Positions 52,346 to 61,141 of a stretch of DNA of 64,000 nt are shown here, in pieces (position 1 is the first letter of the stretch; every line of letters starts with the position of its first letter). This stretch comes from Liquorilactobacillus sucicola DSM 21376 = JCM 15457 (GTDB taxonomy: Bacteria > Bacillota > Bacilli > Lactobacillales > Lactobacillaceae), in assembly GCF_000612445.1 (NCBI RefSeq), contig NZ_BALC01000007.1, forward strand, positions 43,658 to 107,657, read 5' to 3'. Under the pieces are notes generated by a model that worked only from the letters and a program-made list of their open reading frames with translations, was not told the origin of the DNA and ran no database searches. Position numbers and translations under genes: made by a program.

Positions 52346-52390
52346 TAAGGGGCTGAGGCAAAACACAATTAGTTTTGTCACAGCCCCTTA
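52346..52390 (-). terminator. Terminator after clpE
   Basis: Perfect outer arms TAAGGGGCTG (52346-52355) and CAGCCCCTTA (52381-52390) with an inner GGCAAAAC/GTTTTGTC stem. Confidence 0.82.
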
Positions 52391-52438
52391 GATTAATTCT
52401 AGTAATATTAAATTTTTAGGCTTGATAAAGGTAACTAG

Positions 52439-54625
52439 TTACTTAGATGCTGGAACATCATTAAGTGAAGATACTACGATGTTTTCATCCTCAACAGAAG
52501 CCTTAAATTCCTTTACAGTTGGATGGTCAAGGTAATAATCAGCCAGCTTGTCTTCTATTTGTTCTTGGATAACACGACGCAGCGGACGAGCTCCCATTTG
52601 TGGATTATATCCCAGATCTACTAATTTTTCTTTAACCTTCGGTGTTACATTAATAGTTAAGTTTTGCTGGGCAAGCATATCATTGACATCGGTTAGCATC
52701 AGCGAAACGATGGAGACAAGATCCTTCTTTGACAGTGGATTGAATTCAACGATATCATCAAACCTATTTAGAAATTCTGGCTTAAAGTATTTGGAGAGTT
52801 TATCGATCACTGAGTGAGTTGTACCGGATGCCGCAGCGCCGAAACCTACACTGGCAACTGCATCACCGCTTCCTGCGTTTGACGTCATAATGATGATTGT
52901 ATCCTTAAAGCTGACAGTGCGTCCTTGCGAATCAGTCAGACGGCCATCATCTAAAATCTGTAGGAACATATGCATCACATCTGGGTGAGCTTTTTCAACT
53001 TCATCTAAAAGAATTAGGCTATAAGGGTTGCGTCGTACTTTTTCGGTTAATTGACCCGCTTCCTCATAACCAACATAGCCTGGAGGTGATCCGATCAGTT
53101 TTGAGACTGAGTGCTTCTCCATGTACTCACTCATATCGAATCTGATCATCGCATCTGTCGTACCAAATAACTCTTTTGCAAGCTGTTTAGCCGTTTCTGT
53201 TTTACCGACACCGGTTGGACCGACAAAGAGAAATGAACCGATTGGGCGCCCAGACTTGTTGAAGCCAATTCTATTCCGTCTAATAGCGCGGGCAACCTTG
53301 TTAACAGCTTCATCCTGACCAATAACATGATTCTCAAGCGACTCCGACAGATTTCGTAACTGCTGCTTCTCTTTGGCTTTTAATTCTCCAACAGGAATTT
53401 TAGTTTTTTCTTCAATGATTTTCTCCATGTCTTGGTCAGTAACGACCGGCACGTTGTTTTCCTCAATGCTTGAATCTTTCAGTTTATTAAATCGATTGAC
53501 TTGATCACGATAATAAGCTGCTTTCTCATAATCTTCATTTTTCAAAGCTTCTTGCTTTTGTTTCTCAGCATTTGCTATCTTTTCAGCGACAACTGCTGGA
53601 TCAATGGATTGGATAGTTAAGTTTTTCTTAGAACCTGATTCGTCTAGTAAATCAATGGCCTTGTCGGGAAGAAAGCGGTCTTGGATATAGCGGTTTGAAA
53701 GTTTAACCGCCGCGTTGAGTGCAGCATCAGTGTATTTAACGTGATGATACCCTTCATACTTGCCTTGAATTCCCTTCAGTATTTTAACAGTTTCTTCAAT
53801 GCTTGGTTCGTTGACTTGGACAGGCTGCAATCTGCGAGCTAACGCCGCATCTTTTTCAATAGCACGGTACTCATTCAACGTAGTTGCACCGACCAGCTGC
53901 AATTCGCCTCGGGCCAAAGCTGGTTTAAGCACATTACCAGCATCCATACCACCTTCAGCATTACCAGCACCGACAATCTCATGGATTTCATCTATGAACA
54001 AAATGATATCCTTTTGTTGCTTTAGCTCGTCCATCAGTTGTTGCATTCGTTGCTCAAACTGACCACGTATTCCAGTACCTTGAACTAAAGAAACAACATC
54101 AAGGCGAATGACCTTCTTGTTGAGTAGCTTTTGCGGAACATCACCATCAACAATTTTCTGAGCTAGTCCCTCAACGACTGCTGTCTTGCCGACACCAGCC
54201 TCACCAATCAGAACAGGATTGTTTTTGGTTCGCCTGTTTAATATTTCAATGACCCGTGCTATTTCTTTATCACGCCCAATGACTGGATCAATACGATTGT
54301 TCTTAGCTTCTGCAGTTAAGTCTAAACCGTACTGTGCAATAATACCGCCTCCGTTGCCGCGGCCTGTACTGCCGGCAGATGGGCGCTGTCCTTTAGGTTG
54401 ACCTTGGAATTGTGGATTTGCATTTTCATTACTCATAGTGCGGAAAATATCATCCAAACTACCAAACCCAAAAGGATCTGACATCATATTTTGACTATTT
54501 TGTTGATTTCTTTCCTTTATAGAGCGATAACAGTTTTGACAGAGATCGATCGCAGTTTGACGTCCATTAATACTAGTTGATAAATGGATCGTAGCAGGAT
54601 TTTGATGACAATTTTGACATAACAT
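52439..54625 (-). CDS. clpE: ATP-dependent Clp protease ATP-binding subunit ClpE
   Basis: About 728 residues. Hsp100 unfoldase that feeds ClpP and rescues aggregated protein under heat stress. N-terminal zinc finger with Cys3, Cys6, Cys29, Cys32 (MLCQNC and LCQNC) marks ClpE. Then AAA-1 ([21 protein letters not shown]), the UVR-like linker ([16 protein letters not shown]) and AAA-2 ([20 protein letters not shown]). ATG 54625 is chosen for the zinc-finger start; GTG 54637 lies next to AAAGG. Controlled by a CtsR box at 54665. Monocistronic. Confidence 0.95.
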   Translation of the reverse strand: MLCQNCHQNPATIHLSTSINGRQTAIDLCQNCYRSIKERNQQNSQNMMSDPFGFGSLDDIFRTMSNENANPQFQGQPKGQRPSAGSTGRGNGGGIIAQYGLDLTAEAKNNRIDPVIGRDKEIARVIEILNRRTKNNPVLIGEAGVGKTAVVEGLAQKIVDGDVPQKLLNKKVIRLDVVSLVQGTGIRGQFEQRMQQLMDELKQQKDIILFIDEIHEIVGAGNAEGGMDAGNVLKPALARGELQLVGATTLNEYRAIEKDAALARRLQPVQVNEPSIEETVKILKGIQGKYEGYHHVKYTDAALNAAVKLSNRYIQDRFLPDKAIDLLDESGSKKNLTIQSIDPAVVAEKIANAEKQKQEALKNEDYEKAAYYRDQVNRFNKLKDSSIEENNVPVVTDQDMEKIIEEKTKIPVGELKAKEKQQLRNLSESLENHVIGQDEAVNKVARAIRRNRIGFNKSGRPIGSFLFVGPTGVGKTETAKQLAKELFGTTDAMIRFDMSEYMEKHSVSKLIGSPPGYVGYEEAGQLTEKVRRNPYSLILLDEVEKAHPDVMHMFLQILDDGRLTDSQGRTVSFKDTIIIMTSNAGSGDAVASVGFGAAASGTTHSVIDKLSKYFKPEFLNRFDDIVEFNPLSKKDLVSIVSLMLTDVNDMLAQQNLTINVTPKVKEKLVDLGYNPQMGARPLRRVIQEQIEDKLADYYLDHPTVKEFKASVEDENIVVSSLNDVPASK

Positions 54626-54664
54626 AGTACTAATCACGACCTTTCATTATCGAATAAAGATCAA

Positions 54665-54681
54665 TTTGACTATCTTTGACC
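54665..54681 (-). promoter_or_regulatory. CtsR operator of clpE
   Basis: On the reverse strand GGTCAAAGATAGTCAAA, a full match to the CtsR consensus (two RGTCAAA direct repeats spaced by three bases). It lies just after the clpE -10, so bound CtsR would block transcription until heat stress. Confidence 0.92.
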
Positions 54682-54691
54682 TTTCGAGAAT

Positions 54692-54720
54692 AGTATACAT
54701 AGTCAGATAAAAAAGCGCAA
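54692..54720 (-). promoter_or_regulatory. Promoter of clpE
   Basis: Reverse strand: TTGCGC (54720-54715), 17-base spacer, TATACT (54697-54692). Confidence 0.75.
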
Positions 54721-54810
54721 GTAGAATGCTTATGAGATTTTAATTTGTATTATAGACTTTTTTTAGTTACCATTACTGGGGAGAATCAGTGAATTTGAGA
54801 GGGATAGCAA

Positions 54811-55005
54811 ATGGAAAAAAATTATCAGGAATTGTTAGAACAATTAATGGACGAGAAGATAGAAAGTCTTGAGATAACTCCGAAAGAGTTTATGGTTTTT
54901 CAGGAGATTTTCATGAATTTTCAACATCGAAAAAGTATAGTTGGGACTGCTCAAAGAGGAGGAAGTATCATATACAAACGAGAAGACAAACATACTAGTG
55001 AATGA
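54811..55005 (+). CDS. Small protein of unknown function upstream of ptsH
   Basis: 64 residues, helical and charged: MEKNYQELLEQLMDEKIESL, then ITPKEFMVFQEIFMNFQHR and the tail GGSIIYKREDKHTSE. Ribosome-binding GAGAGGG upstream. I recall small proteins of this kind before ptsH in lactobacilli, but know no function. It could share the ptsHI transcript (157-base gap). Confidence 0.6.
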   Translation: MEKNYQELLEQLMDEKIESLEITPKEFMVFQEIFMNFQHRKSIVGTAQRGGSIIYKREDKHTSE

Positions 55006-55162
55006 TGGAAAAATACTTGTTTTGAAATTTGATTCATGCTAACATTTAGTCTAGTGAGGATAATGTCGCATTGAATAATGAAAACGCGTTCTTGAAAGGA
55101 TGCATTATTTTGCGGGATGATTCTTAATAACATTTATATATAGTAAAGGGGTACGATTTATT

Positions 55163-55429
55163 ATGGAGAAGAAAGAATTTCACATCATTGCAGAAACAGG
55201 TATTCATGCTCGTCCAGCTACATTATTAGTGCAGGCTGCAAGCAAGTATAATGCAGATATTACTTTGACATACAAGGACAAGTCAGTTAACTTGAAGTCA
55301 ATCATGGGTGTCATGTCTTTGGGCGTTGGTCAAAATGCTGATGTAACGATCGCAGCAGATGGTGCTGATGAAGCTGATGCTATCGCAGCTATTGGGGATG
55401 CAATGAAAAAGGAAGGACTTGCTGAATAA
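55163..55429 (+). CDS. ptsH: Phosphocarrier protein HPr
   Basis: 88 residues. His15 in GIHARPAT is the site phosphorylated by enzyme I; Ser46 in [11 protein letters not shown] is the regulatory site of HPr kinase, which together with CcpA gives carbon catabolite control. Length and motifs are typical. AAAGGGG upstream of the ATG. Its TAA overlaps the ATG of ptsI (TAATG), so the two genes are coupled. Confidence 0.97.
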   Translation: MEKKEFHIIAETGIHARPATLLVQAASKYNADITLTYKDKSVNLKSIMGVMSLGVGQNADVTIAADGADEADAIAAIGDAMKKEGLAE

Positions 55430-57149
55430 TGACGAAAATGTTGAAGGGGATTGCTGCTAGCGATGGAATAGCCGCTGCGAAAGCTTATATGCTTGTACAA
55501 CCCGACTTATCATTTTCCGAAGCAAGCATTGATGATCCGGAAGCAGAGATTAAACGCCTTGAAGAGGCTGTAGCTGCTGCTAAAAATGAATTGAAGATCA
55601 TTAAAGAAAAAGCTGCAGCAAACCTTGGTGCCGAGGAAGCAGAAGTTTTTGAGGCTCATTTGACTATTCTTTCTGATCCAGAGTTGATGGGAAACATTAA
55701 TGATAAGATCAAAGATGAAAAGGTGAATGCAGAAAAGGCCTTAAAAGATGTCACGGATACATTTATTGCGATGTTTGAAGGTATGACCGACAATGCTATA
55801 TGCAAGAACGTGCCGGTGATATTCGCGATGTTACAAAGCGCGTGTTGAGCCATCTTTTAGGGGTAACACTGCCTAACCCTGCATTGATTGACGAGGAAGT
55901 TGTAATAGTGGCACACGATTTGACACCGTCAGATACAGCACAACTCGATCGCAAATACGTGAAGGGCTTTATTACTGATATTGGTGGTCGAACATCACAT
56001 TCAGCTATCATGTCCAGAACTTTGGAGATTCCTGCAATTGTTGGTGCTGGATCAGCTACAACGACTATTTCGGAAGGTCAAACAGTTATAATCGATGGAA
56101 TAGAAGGCAATGCATTGGTTGATCCTTCGAACGAAGAATTGAAGAAGTATGCTGAAAAATCTGATGCTTTTGCCAAGCAAAAGGCTGAGTGGAAAGAGCT
56201 GAAGGATGCTAAGACTGTTACAGCTGACGGTAAAAACTTTATCTTAGGTGCAAATATTGGAACACCTAAAGATGTTGAAGGCGCTACTGATAATGGTGCG
56301 GAAGCAGTTGGACTGTTTCGTTCAGAGTTTTTGTACATGGATGCTAGTGAGTTGCCTAGCGAAGATGATCAGTTTGAAGCCTACAAGCAAGCCGTTGAGG
56401 GGATGAATGGCAAGCAAGTGGTAGTCCGGACAATGGACATCGGTGGTGACAAAGAATTACCGTATTTGCCGCTTCCAGAAGAGATGAATCCTTTCTTGGG
56501 CTATCGTGCTATTCGAATTAGTTTGGATCGACAAGATATCTTCCGTACACAGTTACGTGCATTACTGCGAGCTTCTAACTATGGCAAACTTGCAATTATG
56601 TTCCCAATGATTGCAACCGTTAAAGAATTCAAAGAAGCTAAAGCTGTCTTTGAAGAAGAAAAAGAAAAGCTTGTTAAAAAAGGCGTAGCAGTTTCAAATG
56701 ATATTGAAGTTGGTATGATGATGGAAATCCCAGCTGCTGCTATGATTGCTGATAAATTGGCACAATATTCTGACTTCTTTAGCATCGGGACCAATGATTT
56801 GATTCAATATTCAATGGCCGCTGATCGTGGTAATGAAAGAGTATCGTATCTGTATCAACCATATAACCCTTCGATTTTAAGATTAATCAAGAATATTATC
56901 GATGCTTCACACAAAGAAGGTAAATGGACCGGAATGTGCGGTGAGATGGCTGGAGATCAAATAGCTGTTCCTATTCTTGCCGGATTGGGGTTGGATGAAT
57001 TTTCGATGAGTGCTACTTCAATTTTGAAGACACGTAGTTTGTTGAAAAAGATTGATACAACCAAAATGCAAGAATTAGCAAAGAAAGCTACTGATGATTG
57101 TGAAACGACAGAAGAAGTTGTCGAATTGGTTAAAGAATACACTAAATAG
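55429..57149 (+). CDS. ptsI: PTS enzyme I (phosphoenolpyruvate-protein phosphotransferase), frameshifted in this sequence
   Basis: Moves phosphate from PEP to HPr. First frame: [18 protein letters not shown] and [10 protein letters not shown], ending at 55848. At 55793, GCTATATG needs one more T (GCTTATATG) to give [14 protein letters not shown] and join the second frame. That holds the active-site His in [10 protein letters not shown] (near 190), [23 protein letters not shown] and the C-terminal [15 protein letters not shown] and MCGEMAGD. Repaired length is 573 residues, normal. Loss of enzyme I would cripple sugar uptake, so a sequence error is likely. Confidence 0.94.
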
Positions 57150-57176
57150 CTAGTGTACTATGCACATCTAAATTTA

Positions 57177-57217
57177 AGGTCTGTGACGAAACACTCGTTT
57201 TGTCGCAGACTTTTTTG
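57177..57217 (+). terminator. Terminator of ptsHI
   Basis: AGGTCTGTGACGAAA faces TTTTGTCGCAGACTT, followed by a T-run. Confidence 0.87.
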
Positions 57218-57324
57218 GTGTGAGCATGTTACTCTATCTAATGATAAAAATTGCGAAAAATTGGTACTCAAATAATATTTTTGTTAAGATTTACGGCGTT
57301 TTGCTAAGAACAGCGTATGAATTG

Positions 57325-57353
57325 TTGCATAGCAGTAACAGAAACAATATAAT
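57325..57353 (+). promoter_or_regulatory. Promoter of lafA-lafB operon
   Basis: TTGCAT (57325-57330), 17-base spacer, TATAAT (57348-57353), 34 bases before the GTG start. Confidence 0.82.
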
Positions 57354-57368
57354 TAGTGATGACTAATT
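57351..57368. promoter_or_regulatory. Candidate operator at the lafA transcription start
   Basis: Perfect palindrome arms AATTAGT (57351-57357) and ACTAATT (57362-57368), four-base centre, beginning within the -10 box and spanning the expected start of transcription. The position suits a repressor site. The regulator is unknown. Confidence 0.45.
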
Positions 57369-57387
57369 AACACTAGGGGGGATGCTC

Positions 57388-58572
57388 GTGAATATTGGTA
57401 TTTTTACGGATACATATTATCCGCAAGTTAGTGGCGTAGCTACCTCTATTAAAACATTAAAGGAACAACTTGAAAGTCATGGGCATAACGTCTATATTTT
57501 TACGACTACAGATCCCAAGGTGGATCAAAATCATTATGAACGCAATATTTTTAGATTTAAAAGCATACCTTTCATTTCTTTTACTGATCGTAGAATAGCG
57601 GTAAGAGGGCTTTTTCGCGCTTATCAGGTTGCAAAGGAATTGAATTTAGACATTGTACACACACAAACGGAGTTCTCGATGGGCTGGATTGGAAAGTTTG
57701 TTGCAAAAAACTTAAAAATCCCGTGCCTACATACTTATCATACGATGTATGAAGATTATCTGCATTATGTGGCTAAAGGGAGACTGTTAAAGCCTTACCA
57801 TGTTAAGCAGATGTCGCGTTCTTTTTGTTACCATATGACTGGAATTATCGCTCCAAGTGAGAGGGTTTTAACCACCCTCAAGAATTATAAGATAAAAGCA
57901 CCAATCTCAATAATACCAACGGGTGTCAACATTGAAAAATTTCAACAGTACGACTCGGTGCCAAAGTGGCGGGCTAAATATGGCATTGCAGAGCAGACGC
58001 CTTTACTTTTGACAGTAAGTCGACTGGCCTATGAGAAAAATATTAATAATTTGATAGCAGCAATGCCTAAGATTATTGAGAAGGTCCCTAGGGCACGTTT
58101 GTTAATTGTAGGTGATGGCCCGGCAAGGGAAGATCTGGTTGAGCAAACCGAAAAATTAGCATTGCAAGATAAGATTGTCTTTACTGGTGAAGTTGATAAT
58201 GACGACGTTCCTCATTATTATCATATGGCGAATTTGTTTGTTTCAACTTCTATTTCTGAATCGCAAGGCCTAACGTATATTGAAGCGCTAGCTTCGGGAT
58301 TGCAGGTTGTGGCTACACACAGCCCTTATACCGATCAGCTTTTGGATGATCCAGCAATAGGCACAACTTTTTTGAATGAGGATGAGCTAGTTGCTAGCAT
58401 CTGTCAATATTTAACTAGTACAACCAAATTCGATGATAAGAAGAAACTAGCATCTAAATTACATGATATTTCAGCTGATAATTTTGGGGAGCGTGTTCTG
58501 CAGTTATACAAGGGATGTCAGATAATTTATGCTAAGGAGAACCAAACGAGCCATTCTAGTGAAATCAGTTAA
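57388..58572 (+). CDS. lafA: Glycolipid glycosyltransferase LafA (GT4, diacylglycerol alpha-glucosyltransferase type)
   Basis: 394 residues. Starts MNIGIFTDTYYPQVSGVATS, the hallmark of GT4 monoglucosyl-diacylglycerol synthases, followed by HTQTEFSMGWIGKFVAK and HTYHTMYEDYLHY. The GT-B C-domain has LLTVSRLAYEKNI, VGDGPAREDL and the EX7E motif in ESQGLTYIEALASG. It should make glucosyl-diacylglycerol, the first step of the lipoteichoic acid anchor, using UDP-glucose from GalU. GTG 57388 has AGGGGGG seven bases upstream; ATG 57382 is too close. First gene of a three-gene operon. Confidence 0.92.
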   Translation: MNIGIFTDTYYPQVSGVATSIKTLKEQLESHGHNVYIFTTTDPKVDQNHYERNIFRFKSIPFISFTDRRIAVRGLFRAYQVAKELNLDIVHTQTEFSMGWIGKFVAKNLKIPCLHTYHTMYEDYLHYVAKGRLLKPYHVKQMSRSFCYHMTGIIAPSERVLTTLKNYKIKAPISIIPTGVNIEKFQQYDSVPKWRAKYGIAEQTPLLLTVSRLAYEKNINNLIAAMPKIIEKVPRARLLIVGDGPAREDLVEQTEKLALQDKIVFTGEVDNDDVPHYYHMANLFVSTSISESQGLTYIEALASGLQVVATHSPYTDQLLDDPAIGTTFLNEDELVASICQYLTSTTKFDDKKKLASKLHDISADNFGERVLQLYKGCQIIYAKENQTSHSSEIS

Positions 58573-58596
58573 TTTTTATTTTTGAGGAGTTTTTTT

Positions 58597-59622
58597 ATGT
58601 TGAAGGTTCACATGTTTTCTTCCGCGACTAAAGTCAAGGGACAGGGCGTCGGAAGTGCTTACACCGAACTCGTTAACTTGCTAAGAGAGCACTTTGCAGA
58701 TGAGATTGATGTTCAGATCAATAAATTTAGCCGTTCTGATATTAGCCATTACCATACAGTTGATTTTAAATTTTATCTTTCAACTTTTTTACCGAATAGA
58801 GGAAGGAAGATTGGTTATGTCCATTTTTTACCAGAGACTATAGATGGCAGTTTGAAGATACCCCAGCCTTTCAAGGGGATTTTTTTTCATTATCTCATAG
58901 CTTTTTATAAGAGGATGGACCAGCTGGTTGTTGTTAATCCAAGTTTTATTGAGGATTTAATGCGTTACGGTGTACCGAAGGAAAAGATAGTGTACATTCC
59001 TAATTTTGTTTCCAAAAAGAGCTTTTTTGAGTTATCTAGAGAAGAAAAAAAAGAACTTCGTAAAAAAAACAAAATACCTGTAGACAAGTTTGTTGTTATT
59101 GGCACCGGCCAAATTCAGGAAAGAAAGGGTGTTGCTGATTTTATCGAATTGGCTTATCGATTGCCGCATATCCAGTTTATTTGGGTAGGCGGATTCTCTT
59201 TTGGAAAAATGACTGATGGCTATAACGAACTAAAAAAAGTTGTGGATAATCCACCTGCTAATTTAGTATTTCCTGGAATTGTAGAGCGGAAGCAAATGAA
59301 TGAATTTTATAATTTAGCTGATTTATTTCTACTTCCGTCTTTCAATGAATTGTTTCCAATGAGTGTTTTGGAAGCTTTTAGCTGTGCTTTGCCAGTGATG
59401 CTCAGGGACCTAACGTTGTACAAATCAATTATCGCAGGAGCTTATCTACCTACAAGCAATGTAGATGAGATGGAAGCAGGCATTAAGTGTCTGAGTGATA
59501 ATAAAGAAAAATTAAAAGAATTGCGTGGAAAGGCGGTAGAGGCCTCTTCTAGGTATTCGGAGGAGCACCTCGCTCAAAGGTGGTATTCTTTTTATAAAGA
59601 GCAGACTGAGATGGTGAAATAA
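58597..59622 (+). CDS. lafB: Glycolipid glycosyltransferase LafB (GT4)
   Basis: 341 residues. MFSSATKVKGQGVGSAYTEL at the start is typical of LafB, which adds the second hexose (galactose or glucose) to glucosyl-diacylglycerol. Later GTGQIQERKGVADFIELA, FPGIVERKQMNEFY and the EX7E motif in NELFPMSVLEAFS. Hydrophobic and basic stretches fit a membrane-associated enzyme. ATG 58597 has GAGGAG upstream. It follows lafA by 24 bases and overlaps the next gene by one base. Confidence 0.92.
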   Translation: MLKVHMFSSATKVKGQGVGSAYTELVNLLREHFADEIDVQINKFSRSDISHYHTVDFKFYLSTFLPNRGRKIGYVHFLPETIDGSLKIPQPFKGIFFHYLIAFYKRMDQLVVVNPSFIEDLMRYGVPKEKIVYIPNFVSKKSFFELSREEKKELRKKNKIPVDKFVVIGTGQIQERKGVADFIELAYRLPHIQFIWVGGFSFGKMTDGYNELKKVVDNPPANLVFPGIVERKQMNEFYNLADLFLLPSFNELFPMSVLEAFSCALPVMLRDLTLYKSIIAGAYLPTSNVDEMEAGIKCLSDNKEKLKELRGKAVEASSRYSEEHLAQRWYSFYKEQTEMVK

Positions 59623-60653
59623 TGACAAGGAATAACAAAATTGTACTTGTATTGATGCTTATTTTGGGAACTGCGATATTTACTTTTTCTGTCCGTAATG
59701 TATCTTTTAGGTCGCTTGTCGGAGATATTACAAAGTTAAAATGGCAATGGTTAATTGTGGCTGTCGTGAGTATGTTGCTTTCTTTCTTTTTAGAGGCCTT
59801 GGTTGTAAGGGTTCTTTTGAAAAGAGAGGGGTCTCTGTTTCCGATGCGCGATGCTATCAGAATACCCTTGATTGAGCAGCTTTTTAACGGAATAACCCCC
59901 TTTTCCTCTGGCGGACAACCCGCACAATTGTTCGCATTGCTTCAGTCTGGAGTTGATGCTGGTCGGGCGACATCAGTATTGCTAATGAAGTTTGTTGTTT
60001 ACCAATCGATGATCGTTATAAACTTTATAGTTTCATTGTTGGTGGGTTTTCAGTACGTATCAGACAAAATACATGTGCTATCACTTCTTTTCGTTTTGGG
60101 GTTCGCAGTTCATTTTATAGTTATCATCAGCCTAGTGCTCATCATGTACTGGTATAATTTCACTAAGAAAATAGTCAAGTTCTTTTTTAGACAACTTAGA
60201 TTCTTTTTTAAAAAGGAAGGGCGTTACCTAAAGTGGGAACAGGTTGTTGATGAGAAAATTGATAATTTCTATAATGAAAGTTTGAGATTAAAAAGAAGTT
60301 GGAAATTACTCGTTAAGATCAGCCTATTGACATTGGTACAGCTGTTTTTCTACTACATTATCCCCTTTTTTATTTTACTTGCATTAGGTGTGACACATGT
60401 AAACTTGATAATGGTGACAACAATGCACGTATTGATTGTAATGATAATTTCATTGTTTCCTATCCCAGGTGGCTCAGGTGGAGCTGAATACAGCTTCTCA
60501 ATTATTTTTACAAGTTTTATCTCAAATTCCAGCAAATTAGTACTTGCTATGTTACTCTGGCGATTGATTACTTACTATTTGGGAATGTTTATGGGAATGG
60601 TTGCATTGGTAGTCAAGCCAAAGAAAGTATTGAACACTGACGAAAATAAGTAA
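59622..60653 (+). CDS. Flippase-like membrane protein (UPF0104/YbhN, MprF N-domain family)
   Basis: 343 residues, about eight membrane segments. Features of the lysylphosphatidylglycerol synthase TM region family: FLEALVVRVLLKREG, NGITPFSSGGQPAQLFALLQSG near 95-115 and PIPGGSGGAEYSFSIIF near 285-300. No soluble synthase domain is fused, so it does not make lysyl-PG itself. In the laf operon it may move the glycolipid across the membrane (inference from context). Start overlaps the lafB stop (TAATGA). Confidence 0.88.
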   Translation: MTRNNKIVLVLMLILGTAIFTFSVRNVSFRSLVGDITKLKWQWLIVAVVSMLLSFFLEALVVRVLLKREGSLFPMRDAIRIPLIEQLFNGITPFSSGGQPAQLFALLQSGVDAGRATSVLLMKFVVYQSMIVINFIVSLLVGFQYVSDKIHVLSLLFVLGFAVHFIVIISLVLIMYWYNFTKKIVKFFFRQLRFFFKKEGRYLKWEQVVDEKIDNFYNESLRLKRSWKLLVKISLLTLVQLFFYYIIPFFILLALGVTHVNLIMVTTMHVLIVMIISLFPIPGGSGGAEYSFSIIFTSFISNSSKLVLAMLLWRLITYYLGMFMGMVALVVKPKKVLNTDENK

Positions 60654-60795
60654 AAAACTATTTTACATTTGTTTAATATCTAGTACTGAATTTGGATTTA
60701 TATAGTGTATGTTATAGGTTAGTCTGTTAAAATCGGGTATAATGGAAAAGTTGATGCTAGAGTTTAAAAGTAAATTATGAAAGAGGGTCCTTTTT

Positions 60796-61029
60796 ATGGA
60801 AAGCTCACAACTAATTGCGATAATCTCAAGGTTAGATGCAATGACTAAAAGTGAAGGTCAGGAGATTCAAACACGACGTTTTGAAAAAAATGGTAAGGAG
60901 CTGGGGGTAGTTAGTTTTGATCCAACTACGCAGACTTTTGTTTTAGAAGAACTGCCTGACAAGCAGCAATTCGAATTCGATAATATTGATTTGGTTGCAA
61001 TTGAAGTTTATGATTTACTGAATGATTAA
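60796..61029 (+). CDS. DUF1797/YkuJ family small protein
   Basis: 77 residues. Single domain MESSQLIAIISRLDAM, then TRRFEKNGKELGVVSFDP, TQTFVLEELPDKQQFEFDNIDLVAIEVYDLL. Matches the YkuJ/DUF1797 family widespread in Firmicutes; function unknown. AGAGGG upstream. TATAAT at 60738 is a possible -10. It lies alone between the laf operon and ltaS. Confidence 0.85.
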   Translation: MESSQLIAIISRLDAMTKSEGQEIQTRRFEKNGKELGVVSFDPTTQTFVLEELPDKQQFEFDNIDLVAIEVYDLLND

Positions 61030-61141
61030 AAGAAATTATTAAATATAGCTGAAGATGGATGCAAAAAGTTTTCCATGGTATATATAACATACTATAATGT
61101 TTAGAAAAAGGGCTTTTTGGATAGATAATGGAGGTAGTTAG

